DNA from: Phoronis pallida
Lineage: Eukaryota; Phoronida; Phoronidae
Reading direction: 5' to 3'
DNA length: 14,342 nucleotides
Assembly (NCBI GenBank): GCA_028565715.1
Contig: JAOXYC010076672.1
Coordinates: 1 to 14,342, forward strand
The first letter of the stretch is position 1. Each line of letters opens with the position of its first letter. Shown piece by piece: positions 1 to 14,342 of the stretch. The notes beneath the pieces are model-generated. The model was not told the DNA's origin. It made no database searches and was given only the letters and a program-made list of their open reading frames with translations. A program made the position numbers and the translations under genes.

Positions 1-49
1 CCTTCAGGGTTTTAGCACCTTTACCATCAAATTTCATTTTGTATCTCCT
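1..49 (-). CDS. SETDB1: SETDB1 exon: second half of first Tudor repeat (cut by window edge)
   Basis: The acceptor is tattcttttacag, with the exon starting at 49 in phase 0. It encodes RRYKMKFDGKGAKTLK plus one base. The Y-K-x-K-F-D-x-K-G pattern is the SETDB1 Tudor signature that follows the W-x-x-G-T-L strand of the previous exon. Only this frame is open across the exon. Confidence 0.88.
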
Positions 50-3000
50 CTGTAAAAGAATAAAGTTTTTGACAATTGGGTAAATTACGTGTGCTTTGAA
101 AAAATATTGAAATGGCAAGGGCTTTAAAATGGCCCCAAAATGAGGTCATCAGGGCTGTATCAAACCTCATTTGCCAGAAGACTACCTTCGTACCTCAGTA
201 GTAGTCTTGACTTGAACTGGGTCACATGATTGACCACATCACCCCCGCAAGAAAATATTTTGTTCTCACTGGAAAAGCATTTGAGCAAACTGTAGATTCA
301 AAAAAGCGTGACCTACATCTAATGTCAATAGATAAGCTTTAATATCTAAAAACTGTTATTGAAATGATTTTGATGTGGGTCATGTTACCGTACGCGGAAG
401 CCAATGACCCGCTTTATAAGAAGAATACTTTGGTTCCATGAGGGATTTAAACCGAGTCTAAATAAACGTGGTAAGCCTGTATCAAACCTACCTCTTCTGG
501 TGGATGGTCTTTACTCTGAATCTCCAGTAATGTACCACGGTACCAGATCTCATTATGTTTCCGACCCAAGATTTTCAGTCCTACTGTCATTTGTCTGGAA
601 ACAAGAGGGTTAACATTTATACATTGTAAGTTTTATACACTCAGGTACCAAACTCATTCTGGACATATTTAAAGGTGGATTTAGTAGATGAGTGAAAAAT
701 CAACTTTCGAAACAAAACCAACATTTTTACAGTCCCCACAACAAATATCTTGATTTTTTTACTAAAAAAGGAAGTCTCAAGTTATTTTTTTAATAAACAA
801 ATTTTTGAATTGTGGGATATCAGGAATGAAGGATTTTTTGTTTTGTTTTGAACAAGGTAAAATATCCAATTTTATAATTAATGAATTAGTTGTACACAAA
901 GACCTATCAATAACCTTTTTTTATATACAGAATATTAAGTAAAACATTCATAACTCACGGTACAATTATTTTTCGTGGTTCGTTCAGATTTATCTTGGCA
1001 GGTGCGGAAATGATAGTACAGTCGTCCCCAGGTGACTTGTTCACGGACATAGGGGGCGCTTTGGTAGATGACTGTAAAAAATTGCAATGGAGACGTATGG
1101 AACATGATGTATATGTGATAAAAAATATAAATAGATTAAAGAGATTAATACCTTATTAATTTCATACTGTACCAGATATCAGTCCAAGGGCAGTGATACC
1201 AGACAGACTGTGTTTACTTCATCAACAAGGCGCACAATTTATAGTTAAAAGTGCAGAGTGTATTATGATGTCTGCCCGGCATGTTGCACTATCCCTGATT
1301 TTTAAAGTTATTCTGCAGGGCAATTTTCAACGTATACCCATTCCAGGAGGTTACTGGCTTGTTCCAGTCCACTCAGATGGGAATGAGTACCAGTTACAGC
1401 TGGGAAGTTAAGTTGCAACCTGTTCAGGGGTAGTGGCCCCACTCTCATCTGCCCATACCATGGACACTGATAGTATCATTCTTATGAGACTCACAATTGC
1501 TCAGGAAGGATTTAACTTAATGTACAAAATACACGTGCACCGGTCTGTAAATAGTTAGATAATCATAATTATGCCCAGTTTTAATATAGCGCTTTTTTAT
1601 TCAAAGCGCTTTACAATTCTCAACAGCATAACCCAGGCTAAGAATCTGTTCACTCAAGCACCATTTCAACTCCCTGGGGAGAATACGGCAGGCGAGGAGT
1701 ATTCACGAAAGAGTCGCATTACCTTTTGCTCAACACCCACAACACCATCCTATGCTAGCCCAGTATCCCAGTAGGAAGCACCCAAGCCTGGGCTTGAACC
1801 CAAGACCTTTTTGTTAAAAGGTAAAGTCTCTAACCACTAAGCTACGAGCACTTCTAGATGGGACTGGTACTTTGGAATCAGTCTGGTTTGAGTGAATCAC
1901 TGTCGTTTGTGAGGTTTACTGCATTTGCAACAACTTACAGTAGGTGTAGTCTGTTTATTGGCAGGCCTGTTGTCTTTGGTTGGAGTCATAAGCAGGGACT
2001 TGATGCTTGGGGCCTGTGTTGTCACCACTTGACTAAAAAAGTAGATGGAAAATGCATGGTAAGGATATATAATACAGTCAAAAAGTTCAAGAATTTCTTT
2101 TGTTCAGAAAATGTTTTGCTTTAATTAGGAATTCAGGATGCTAGTGATGTGATATTTTGTTGTCTGCTAAAAACTATACAAATATGTCTCTGAGGTGGTC
2201 CAGAAAAAAGGGAATTTTGTTTTGTATTAATTGAACAAGGGAGGGACTACAAACTCATTTACAAGACTTTTATGTTAATTTTATCAAAATTGTTAAATTA
2301 TCAAGTCAAATGTTAGCCACGGAGCAACTTACGTTCTTGTAGCAGGCATTCCACTGGCCGCCGAGGGTGGTTGTTTTGTCTTGTTAGAACTTGCATACAG
2401 GATTTGCACATCATTACTGTCAACATCACGCACCAGAGGAACATCTGTCTTAAACCTTGAAATATCACAAAAATAAATATACAGATAAACATATTCTTTT
2501 ACTGGCCATTTTGAAAAGATAAAAGATTCTAAGTCTCTGGTAGTTCAGTGTTTCAAGAATACTTGCCATGCAAAATAGGATATATGGGTTGGTTCAATAT
2601 CAAGTGGGGTGCCAAATTATTTTGTCTTTTCAAAACTTATCACAGAAAAAGATTCATTAGAGCAAAAAGGCATTCATGTTTTTTTAAGATGAAGATGGAG
2701 CTTGACCCTTAGCCCATAATGACCTTTTAGCTCTGGCTTTAAACTTCAAAATTTCGTCAGAGGCTTTTTAAAACAGGAAATGAACCCCTACAATGCCTCT
2801 GCAAAAGGCAGACTGGTTTCTAGTCAATGTCTGATATTTTGATCATTGACAAATAGTTATTTCAAGTAAGGAAATTTAGTTTAGATTATAGGATTCCATT
2901 GGTATCCTTAAGTTAGTATACATTACTCTAGAAGACAATATTCGACAACAACCATGATCTAACTAACCTCTCATTTAATTTTTCTGCTTCCACCATTTCA

Positions 3001-4441
3001 TGTTCAAGTTTGTCCAGCTGCCGTTTGCATGTTGCAAACATGCCATCGATTTCTTTAACATTTCCTAGATAAAATATAAAAGATTTTCAAAAATCCGTAT
3101 TACAAAAATACAGACACTGAAAACGATATCATACCGAGAACTACAATAGCACATCTAGGAGTACATGTTGACTAATGTATAGAGGGACATATTTTCATAT
3201 TCAGTTAAAAAACTGATGTAAATTTTTTTGTAACTGATATTTTTACAAAATCATGAACAAAAGATTTTTGTTTTGCTGAATGAAAAGTATGGGGAATGAG
3301 TCAAAGACTTTCACTTACGGTCTTGTTGCTTCAACGCTATGGAAACTGGTTGGAACGTTTTCTTCAGCTCGCTTTCTACCTGAAGGTTGTCTAATATAGA
3401 GCTCAGTGTGCTGTCCAAGTCAAAGTCTATTTTAAACTCTATATTGTTCATCTTAGACGCCATGGCGACAAAGTCCTGTCAATGAAAAATATATTTTTAA
3501 AATTGTTCAATATTTTGAAGGAATCATTTACATTTCCTACCAGTTTTGAATGGCAATGTCCATTGTTGAGTGCTGAAGTGACCCATCTGTACTAGATAAA
3601 TATCATACACCCATCTTTGTGAAGTTCAACCTCCGGATAAATCCTAATGCACTTGTACACAAGCTGCCTCACTTTAAGCCCACTCAAGCATCAGCCCACC
3701 CTAGTTATTTGGCATGCTCAAAATATAAACCCATGGGCTTATACCAGGTAGGGCACGAGAGTTGGCTCTTGGGCATCACAAAAAGTATTTTTATATCAAA
3801 CACTGATTAAGAAAAAATGGGACACCAGAAAAACAGATACACCTGCCATTTTGGGACAAGAACTCAAATTTCATATAGTCCATATTTTTGAGGTGTCACA
3901 AAATGGCAAGGATTTACCGTATCATCAATTTCACCAGTTGGTTCATCTTCCTTGTGGTAGACTTTGTCTGGTATAGCACGCGCACCTGCATACTGACAGC
4001 CTTTTCGCTTTTTAACAAGAGAACAAAGTCCACAATCTGATACTACTGTCATAGATCTGAGACTTAAAAAATGCAGTACAGTCACTTGCACGTTTCTTAT
4101 CCTCGTAATTTTTTTGAAAACGGTACTCTGTTCCGGTATTTCTCTTCATAGCCCATAATCTTCCATTGCAGGGAAAACATATATATACCGCGGATAGTTG
4201 TCATCATCAGACGACACATCAATTTCAAGTACACTAAGGATGTTGTCTATATTATTTTCACACTTGATAGTATTCCCTTTCCTTTCTTTATTTGATAAGT
4301 GTCCCGAGCAAAGCCTGCACATATCATGCAGGGCCTGTCTGCACAATGTGGAGAAAAACAACCTCAGTGAACGTCCCTGACGTTCACTGACACTGAGGTT
4401 GTTTTTCTCCACTTGCTTTTTCAACGATACAATAACCTCTC
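1..4441 (-). CDS. SETDB1: SETDB1-like histone H3K9 methyltransferase, 5' part (partial gene, nine exons)
   Basis: SETDB1 enzymes methylate histone H3 lysine 9 in the nucleus and silence genes and transposons. Exons, in transcript order: 4441-4189, 4056-3918, 3475-3319, 3064-2968, 2455-2333, 2032-1939, 1071-959, 594-492 and 49-1 (cut by the window edge). Every junction joins in frame, with phases 2, 0, 1, 2, 2, 0, 2, 0, and every internal boundary has a GT donor and AG acceptor. The family call rests on the last two exons, which together match the start of the SETDB1 triple-Tudor module: LKILGRKHNEIWYRGTLLEI, then RRYKMKFDGKGAK. Before this come a coiled-coil-like segment and a Ser/Thr/Pro-rich linker, in the order expected for SETDB1. 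The MBD, pre-SET and SET domains would lie to the left of the window. The true start is uncertain: either a tiny exon near 4701 or the strong-Kozak ATG at 3463-3461. The family match is from memory, not from an alignment. Confidence 0.87.
50..958 (-). other. SETDB1 introns 50-491 and 595-958
   Basis: Apart from the Tudor exon 492-594, this stretch is AT-rich intron. I see only a small hairpin near 178-208 (agactac/gtagtct). No other gene or convincing repeat is visible. Confidence 0.6.
492..594 (-). CDS. SETDB1: SETDB1 exon: start of triple-Tudor module
   Basis: The acceptor ccctcttgtttccag and donor GAAGAG|gtaggt bound 103 nt. One base completes a proline from the previous exon, then 34 codons follow, ending in phase 0. 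The segment KILGRK..EIWYRGTLLEIQ is the most diagnostic stretch of the gene; SETDB1 has a very similar ILGKK...W.KGTL..I strand. An open frame on the opposite strand (404-613) is only its shadow. Confidence 0.92.
959..1071 (-). CDS. SETDB1: SETDB1 exon: disordered linker
   Basis: This 113-nt exon has acceptor gcaattttttacag and donor GTACC|gtgagt, in phase 0 to 2. It encodes a Ser/Pro/Lys-rich segment (SSTKAPPMSVNKSPGDD then CTIISAPAKINLNEPRKIIV) that looks unstructured and leads into the Tudor module. A second frame is also open across the exon, but only this one joins both neighbours. Confidence 0.85.
1072..1571 (-). other. SETDB1 intron portion, unclassified
   Basis: The 1190-1545 part is less AT-rich and carries a 72-codon plus-strand open frame with no recognisable protein. 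It may be an old repeat next to the SINE, but I cannot name a family. Confidence 0.4.
1572..1851 (-). repeat. tRNA-derived SINE
   Basis: Read on the minus strand, a tRNA-like head occupies 1851-1781. It has an A box (TAGCTTAGTGG), an anticodon-loop-like CTTTTAA and a B box (GGTTCAAGCCC). Its anticodon stem is decayed, so it is not a working tRNA. The body ends with the paired motifs aaagcgctttg and aaaagcgctatatt, a tail type common in animal SINEs. The element lies in the intron between the SETDB1 exons 1939-2032 and 959-1071. No clear target duplication was seen. Confidence 0.72.
1939..2032 (-). CDS. SETDB1: SETDB1 exon: Thr/Pro/Gln-rich linker
   Basis: This 94-nt exon lies between acceptor ctacttttttag and donor CCTACT|gtaagt. 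One base completes a threonine codon, then 31 codons encode a linker that includes IKSLLMTPTKDNRP and ends in TTPT. It changes the reading phase from 2 to 0, as needed to link the exons on either side. Confidence 0.83.
2333..2455 (-). CDS. SETDB1: SETDB1 exon: linker after the coiled coil
   Basis: This 123-nt exon has acceptor gtgatatttcaag and donor AGAAC|gtaagt, phase 2 to 2. It encodes FKTDVPLVRDVDSNDVQILY followed by a Ser/Lys/Pro-rich tail. The acidic DVDSNDVQIL piece resembles the acidic stretch, a likely SUMO-interacting type motif, found ahead of the Tudor region in SETDB1 proteins; that resemblance is inferred. Confidence 0.85.
2968..3064 (-). CDS. SETDB1: SETDB1 exon: coiled-coil segment
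   Basis: This 97-nt exon has acceptor tattttatctag and donor GAGAG|gttagt, phase 1 to 2. It encodes NVKEIDGMFATCKRQLDKLE and HEMVEAEKLNE, with heptad-like spacing of F, L, M and L. Vertebrate SETDB1 also has an N-terminal coiled coil, though I cannot align them here. Confidence 0.87.
3319..3475 (-). CDS. SETDB1: SETDB1 exon with strong-Kozak internal ATG
   Basis: This 157-nt exon has acceptor ttcattgacag and donor GACC|gtaagt, phase 0 to 1. It encodes DFVAMASKMNNIEFKIDFDL, then an amphipathic helical part ending VSIALKQQD. The ATG at 3463-3461 sits in gccATGG, a near-ideal Kozak context, so translation could begin here instead of upstream. The frame stays open into the upstream exon at a matching phase, which favours this exon being internal. 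Confidence 0.86.
3918..4056 (-). CDS. SETDB1: SETDB1 exon: CxxC-containing segment
   Basis: This 139-nt exon has acceptor tttttaagtctcag and donor GATACG|gtaaat, phase 2 to 0. It encodes SMTVVSDCGLCSLVKKRKGC and QYAGARAIPDKVYHKEDE, ending in an acidic EIDDT. The CGLC pair followed by another Cys could be half of a zinc-binding module whose other half is in the upstream exon. I do not recognise this part from known SETDB1 proteins. Confidence 0.72.
4189..4441 (-). CDS. SETDB1: SETDB1 first detectable coding exon (5' end uncertain)
   Basis: The frame is open from acceptor ttttttctgggcag (exon start 4441) to donor CCGCG|gtatat, 253 nt, phase 1 to 2. It encodes EVIVSLKKQVEKNN, an arginine-rich piece, then CRQALHDMCRLCSGHLSNKE and an acidic EIDVSSDDDNYPR. 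No ATG opens the exon, so an upstream exon is expected. A second plausible acceptor at 4341-4339 (ctccacattgtgcag) would start the exon at 4338 and leave the palindrome 4348-4412 in the intron. The MCRLC pair recalls a zinc knuckle. Confidence 0.55.
4348..4412. repeat. 65-bp palindrome within or beside the SETDB1 5' exon
   Basis: Arms 4348-4369 and 4391-4412 are perfect 22-bp reverse complements. Pairing continues inward to 4374/4380 with a 6-base bulge (one extra cactga unit on the right) and a 5-base loop. In the long exon model it encodes VEKNNLSVSERQGRSLRLFF, so both strands of the same sequence are used as protein code. Confidence 0.9.
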
Positions 4442-4691
4442 CTGCCCAGAAAAAATGAATCGGCAATTATTTGGGCACATTTGATAGAATAACCACTCAC
4501 TTTTTTAGTTTTTCATTAAGATGTATGCATGCAAACTGATTTAAAAACCCCAAAACAACACAGCTTCCGAACACACAAACAAAGCATGAAAATCTGTCCC
4601 AGGTTTAACATCCGGTTACAACCAAACGAATGTTTTCGAATTAAATTTCAAACCTTTTTTATAGATCTGAAACACAAACAAAAATACTTGC

Positions 4692-4701
4692 CTTTTATCA
4701 T
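4692..4701 (-). CDS. SETDB1: Candidate SETDB1 start micro-exon with GC donor
   Basis: ATGATAAAAG is followed by gcaagt, which is the consensus form of a rare GC-AG donor. Ten coding bases leave phase 1, matching the exon that starts at 4441, so the protein would begin MIKGEVIVSL. An in-frame TAA lies nine bases upstream of the ATG, and the base at -3 is a purine. The evidence is only compositional. Confidence 0.3.
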
Positions 4702-4868
4702 TTCGCGTTAAATTAACTTCGTGAACATGATTGTTAATATTTTGTTTTTCAAGAAACAAAACACCGCAGTTACGCATTATTTTTGTTGTTGTTTGCGGCC
4801 ACAGGTCATGTGATTTACAAAGGATTTTACAGTCCCGTGACTTTCACTCTACCAGTGGACAGTGAACA
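4702..4868. promoter_or_regulatory. Putative bidirectional promoter between SETDB1 and cathepsin D
   Basis: The two genes are divergent. About 430 bp separate the cathepsin D ATG from the upstream-most well-supported SETDB1 exon, and only 167 bp separate it from the candidate SETDB1 start. No clear TATA box was seen on either strand. The interval includes an M-box at 4806-4813. Transcription start sites cannot be placed from sequence alone. Confidence 0.5.
4806..4813 (+). promoter_or_regulatory. M-box / CLEAR-like E-box upstream of cathepsin D
   Basis: TCATGTGA is the exact M-box bound by MiT/TFE factors (MITF, TFEB, TFE3). The wider GTCATGTGAT matches 8 of 10 bases of the lysosomal CLEAR consensus GTCACGTGAC. 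It lies 55 bp upstream of the cathepsin D start codon, an expected place for a lysosomal gene. A weaker half-site, cccgtgac, is at 4834-4841. An 8-mer can occur by chance. Confidence 0.45.
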
Positions 4869-11456
<6,588 letters not shown>

Positions 11457-11683
11457 TTAATAGAAATATGAGTTGAATTTATATGTTAATGGAATGTTTT
11501 GATATTTAAATATCTGTTTTGGCTCTGTTTTGTGTTATGAGTTATAATTTGGAAACTGATTTTGTTAACATTCCTAACAGCAGGATGTTTAGATAGTTGT
11601 AATTATTTTTAATCATTCTAAATCATGACTTTTTAAAAACATTTTCTCTGAATTTTGATTTGATACGATTATAAGTTGATGTT

Positions 11684-11689
11684 AATAAA
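11684..11689 (+). terminator. Cathepsin D poly(A) signal
   Basis: AATAAA lies 228 bp after the stop codon and is followed by the T/G-rich atgttgtatttttc, giving a short 3' UTR. A weaker ATTAAA is at 11725-11730. Confidence 0.7.
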
Positions 11690-11901
11690 AAAATGTTGTA
11701 TTTTTCAAATCCTTATCTTTGAAAATTAAAACACCTTCTAGCAACAAATTGCATTGCGTGTACGAGATAGCCAAAGAAGACCTTGAACTAGATAAACTGT
11801 ACAACTGTTTGTACTCCTTTATGCGTTTAAACCAACAAAGATTAATTTGGTGGAAAAGAGTTCAATGGTCAATTCCCATATTCAGGGATAGATAAAAATA
11901 A

Positions 11902-12033
11902 TTGGAATCTGAAAAAAAAAAATTGACCCTTCGTGGGACTGGAACCCACGGTAGCTTGCATTCCAGGCAAGGGCTCTACCAACTGAGCTAACAAGGCAGC
12001 CATGACAGGAACAGTATATTCATCAGATTCCAA
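11902..12033. mobile_element. Short inverted-repeat element enclosing a tRNA-like sequence
   Basis: ttggaatctga (11902-11912) and tcagattccaa (12023-12033) are perfect 11-bp inverted repeats. Imperfect matching extends outward through agataaa/tttatct. The tRNA-like sequence and its poly-T tract fill the interior. Confidence 0.65.
11926..11997 (-). tRNA. tRNA-like sequence, anticodon GGA (probable pseudogene or SINE head)
   Basis: On the minus strand 72 nt fold as a cloverleaf. The D stem GCTC/GAGC, anticodon stem CTTGC/GCAAG and T stem GTGGG/CCCAC are all perfect; the acceptor stem has one mismatch and three wobble pairs. The A box (TTAGCTCAGTTGG) and B box (GGTTCCAGTCC) are intact, and a T11 tract that could stop Pol III follows. 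GGA would read serine codons, but the long variable arm of tRNA-Ser is missing, so a functional tRNA is unlikely. Confidence 0.6.
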
Positions 12034-12621
12034 AATTTATCTAAGTATATAATTAATTGTTGTCACAGCAGTGATCTGTTAATTATATCTATTTATTATT
12101 CAAGATCAAAAAATACTTCAAAAAAGGACTTTTGTGATCTATCATGCTTTATAGCGTGAAAAATCATACAGATGCATGTGTTACACTATATGTAAGACAG
12201 AAATAATTTCATTGTGTGAGCTTTGTTCAAAATGCCAGATGTCATGTCACTTCCAGACCCTGTTCCTTTGAAACTTCTCAATGAAACTTAAAGAGCACTT
12301 ACAACAGTGTCTCTTGATTTTGATTCAATGCTTTGTTCATATATTTGTTTTTGTGTCAAATTTTGACCATTTTTGTCAATTTTTGATCTTGGAAATTGCG
12401 AGTGTTTCTAAAAACTGAATGACCACTGACCTTGATCTTGAGCATATATATCAAAACATCTTTAATTTTTACTAAAATTGAAAATACACTTTCATTAAAA
12501 GAACACATTCAATTATTCACAAAATATTTCTTAATTTAATAACAAAATATAACTAACAGATAATTAAAATTACAAGCACAGTAACACATTGATTATTAAT
12601 AAACTATGCAAAAATATTTCC

Positions 12622-12627
12622 TTTATT
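12622..12627 (-). terminator. Candidate TTLL1 poly(A) signal
   Basis: AATAAA on the minus strand (tttatt on the plus strand) lies about 246 bp after the TTLL1 stop codon. It is the clearest signal in the presumed 3' UTR. Confidence 0.5.
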
Positions 12628-12872
12628 ATGGAATGTCTTTCTTTGCTTTTGGAAAGTAGCGAAAAAGTTCAATTTTAACTTTGCAATAGCAGAAATACAC
12701 CGCCTTTTATATGCTGAGGCTCTGAACTGGAACAACTAGACAGTGTTCTGCCTGCTCGGAGTAACGGCGTTCATTTCTGTGGCCTCCTAGATTGCTAGCC
12801 CTAACACTAACTTGACACACCCCATAGTTTGATCATTTATCATAACATCCACATATCTTAATACAGGCGTTG

Positions 12873-14269
<1,397 letters not shown>

Positions 14270-14342
14270 TCAAGTGTTAAACTGATATACATTACACGGG
14301 GGTGTACCTGTAAACACATGTTAACAGCTGGATACGAGATTT

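Larger units (their letters stand above)
2456..3917 (-). other. SETDB1 introns 2456-2967, 3065-3318 and 3476-3917
   Basis: Introns around the exons 2968-3064 and 3319-3475. They are AT-rich with no recognisable gene, RNA or complete mobile element. The open frame at 3619-3810 on the plus strand has no family resemblance. Confidence 0.55.
11690..12621. other. Convergent intergenic region between cathepsin D and TTLL1
   Basis: About 930 bp between the two poly(A) signals. It holds the tRNA-derived element at 11902-12033 and a small hairpin near 12047-12087. The rest is AT-rich with no gene seen. Confidence 0.6.

Noticed and set aside
222-229. TCACATGA, reverse complement of the M-box, in a SETDB1 intron
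   Set aside because: An 8-mer far from any promoter is expected by chance in 14 kb.
404-613. Open frame of 69 codons on the plus strand
   Set aside because: It is the antisense shadow of the SETDB1 Tudor exon at 492-594, which has proper splice sites and family resemblance.
1193-1411. Open frame of 72 codons on the plus strand
   Set aside because: No recognisable protein features; it lies inside a SETDB1 intron beside a SINE and is probably repeat sequence.
3818-3870. ttttgggaca words in a SETDB1 intron similar to the intron 5 element termini
   Set aside because: The match is about 12 bases with no second end, too short to call a related element.
4338-4501. Alternative SETDB1 first intron (donor at 4500-4499, acceptor at 4341-4339)
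   Set aside because: Both sites look good and phases match, but the upstream exon has no in-frame ATG before a stop and reads as hydrophobic, Cys-rich noise. Kept only as an alternative.
11926-11997. Functional tRNA-Ser(GGA)
   Set aside because: The long variable arm required for serine tRNAs is missing and the acceptor stem has a mismatch and three wobble pairs.
14307-14342. Possible further TTLL1 exon at the right edge, ending ACAG|gtacac on the minus strand
   Set aside because: The encoded ISYPAVNMCLQ does not resemble the segment that must precede VNASPSL in TTLL1 (it should end in a conserved Glu), so it is more likely intron.

Overview
This window is nuclear DNA from an animal, not a prokaryote. 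Its genes are split into short exons with GT-AG introns, the intergenic and intronic DNA is AT-rich, and it carries SINE-like and MITE-like repeats. The three gene families present (a lysosomal aspartic protease, an H3K9 methyltransferase and a tubulin polyglutamylase) together point to a metazoan with cilia. The cathepsin D protein reads like invertebrate, particularly molluscan, homologues, so a lophotrochozoan such as a mollusc is my best guess. That assignment is an inference from memory. All exon models were built by eye from reading-frame continuity, splice-site consensus and family resemblance.

Layout: (1) Positions 1-4441 (possibly to 4701), minus strand: the 5' part of a SETDB1-like gene. 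Nine exons join with fully compatible phases and end at the window edge inside the first Tudor domain; the catalytic SET region lies outside. (2) About 4702-4868: a short head-to-head promoter interval containing a perfect M-box/E-box (TCATGTGA). (3) 4869-11456, plus strand: a complete nine-exon cathepsin D gene encoding 403 residues, with signal peptide, propeptide, both catalytic aspartates and a poly(A) signal at 11684. (4) 11690-12621: a convergent intergenic region holding a tRNA-derived element inside a short inverted repeat. (5) 12873-14200, minus strand: the last three coding exons of a TTLL1-like gene, tail-to-tail with cathepsin D.

The non-coding part is rich in foldback (inverted-repeat) elements. 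They lie in cathepsin D introns 4, 5 (two) and 8 (two), in the penultimate TTLL1 intron, and one 65-bp palindrome lies within or next to the first SETDB1 exon found. One intron-5 element is a convincing non-autonomous hAT element with terminal inverted repeats and an 8-bp target duplication. A minus-oriented tRNA-derived SINE sits in a SETDB1 intron.

I see no shared pathway that needs these three genes together. The biologically suggestive points are the close divergent SETDB1/cathepsin D pair, the unfamiliar cysteine-containing N-terminal region of the SETDB1 model, and the density of foldback elements in one lysosomal protease gene. I found no previously undescribed multi-gene system.
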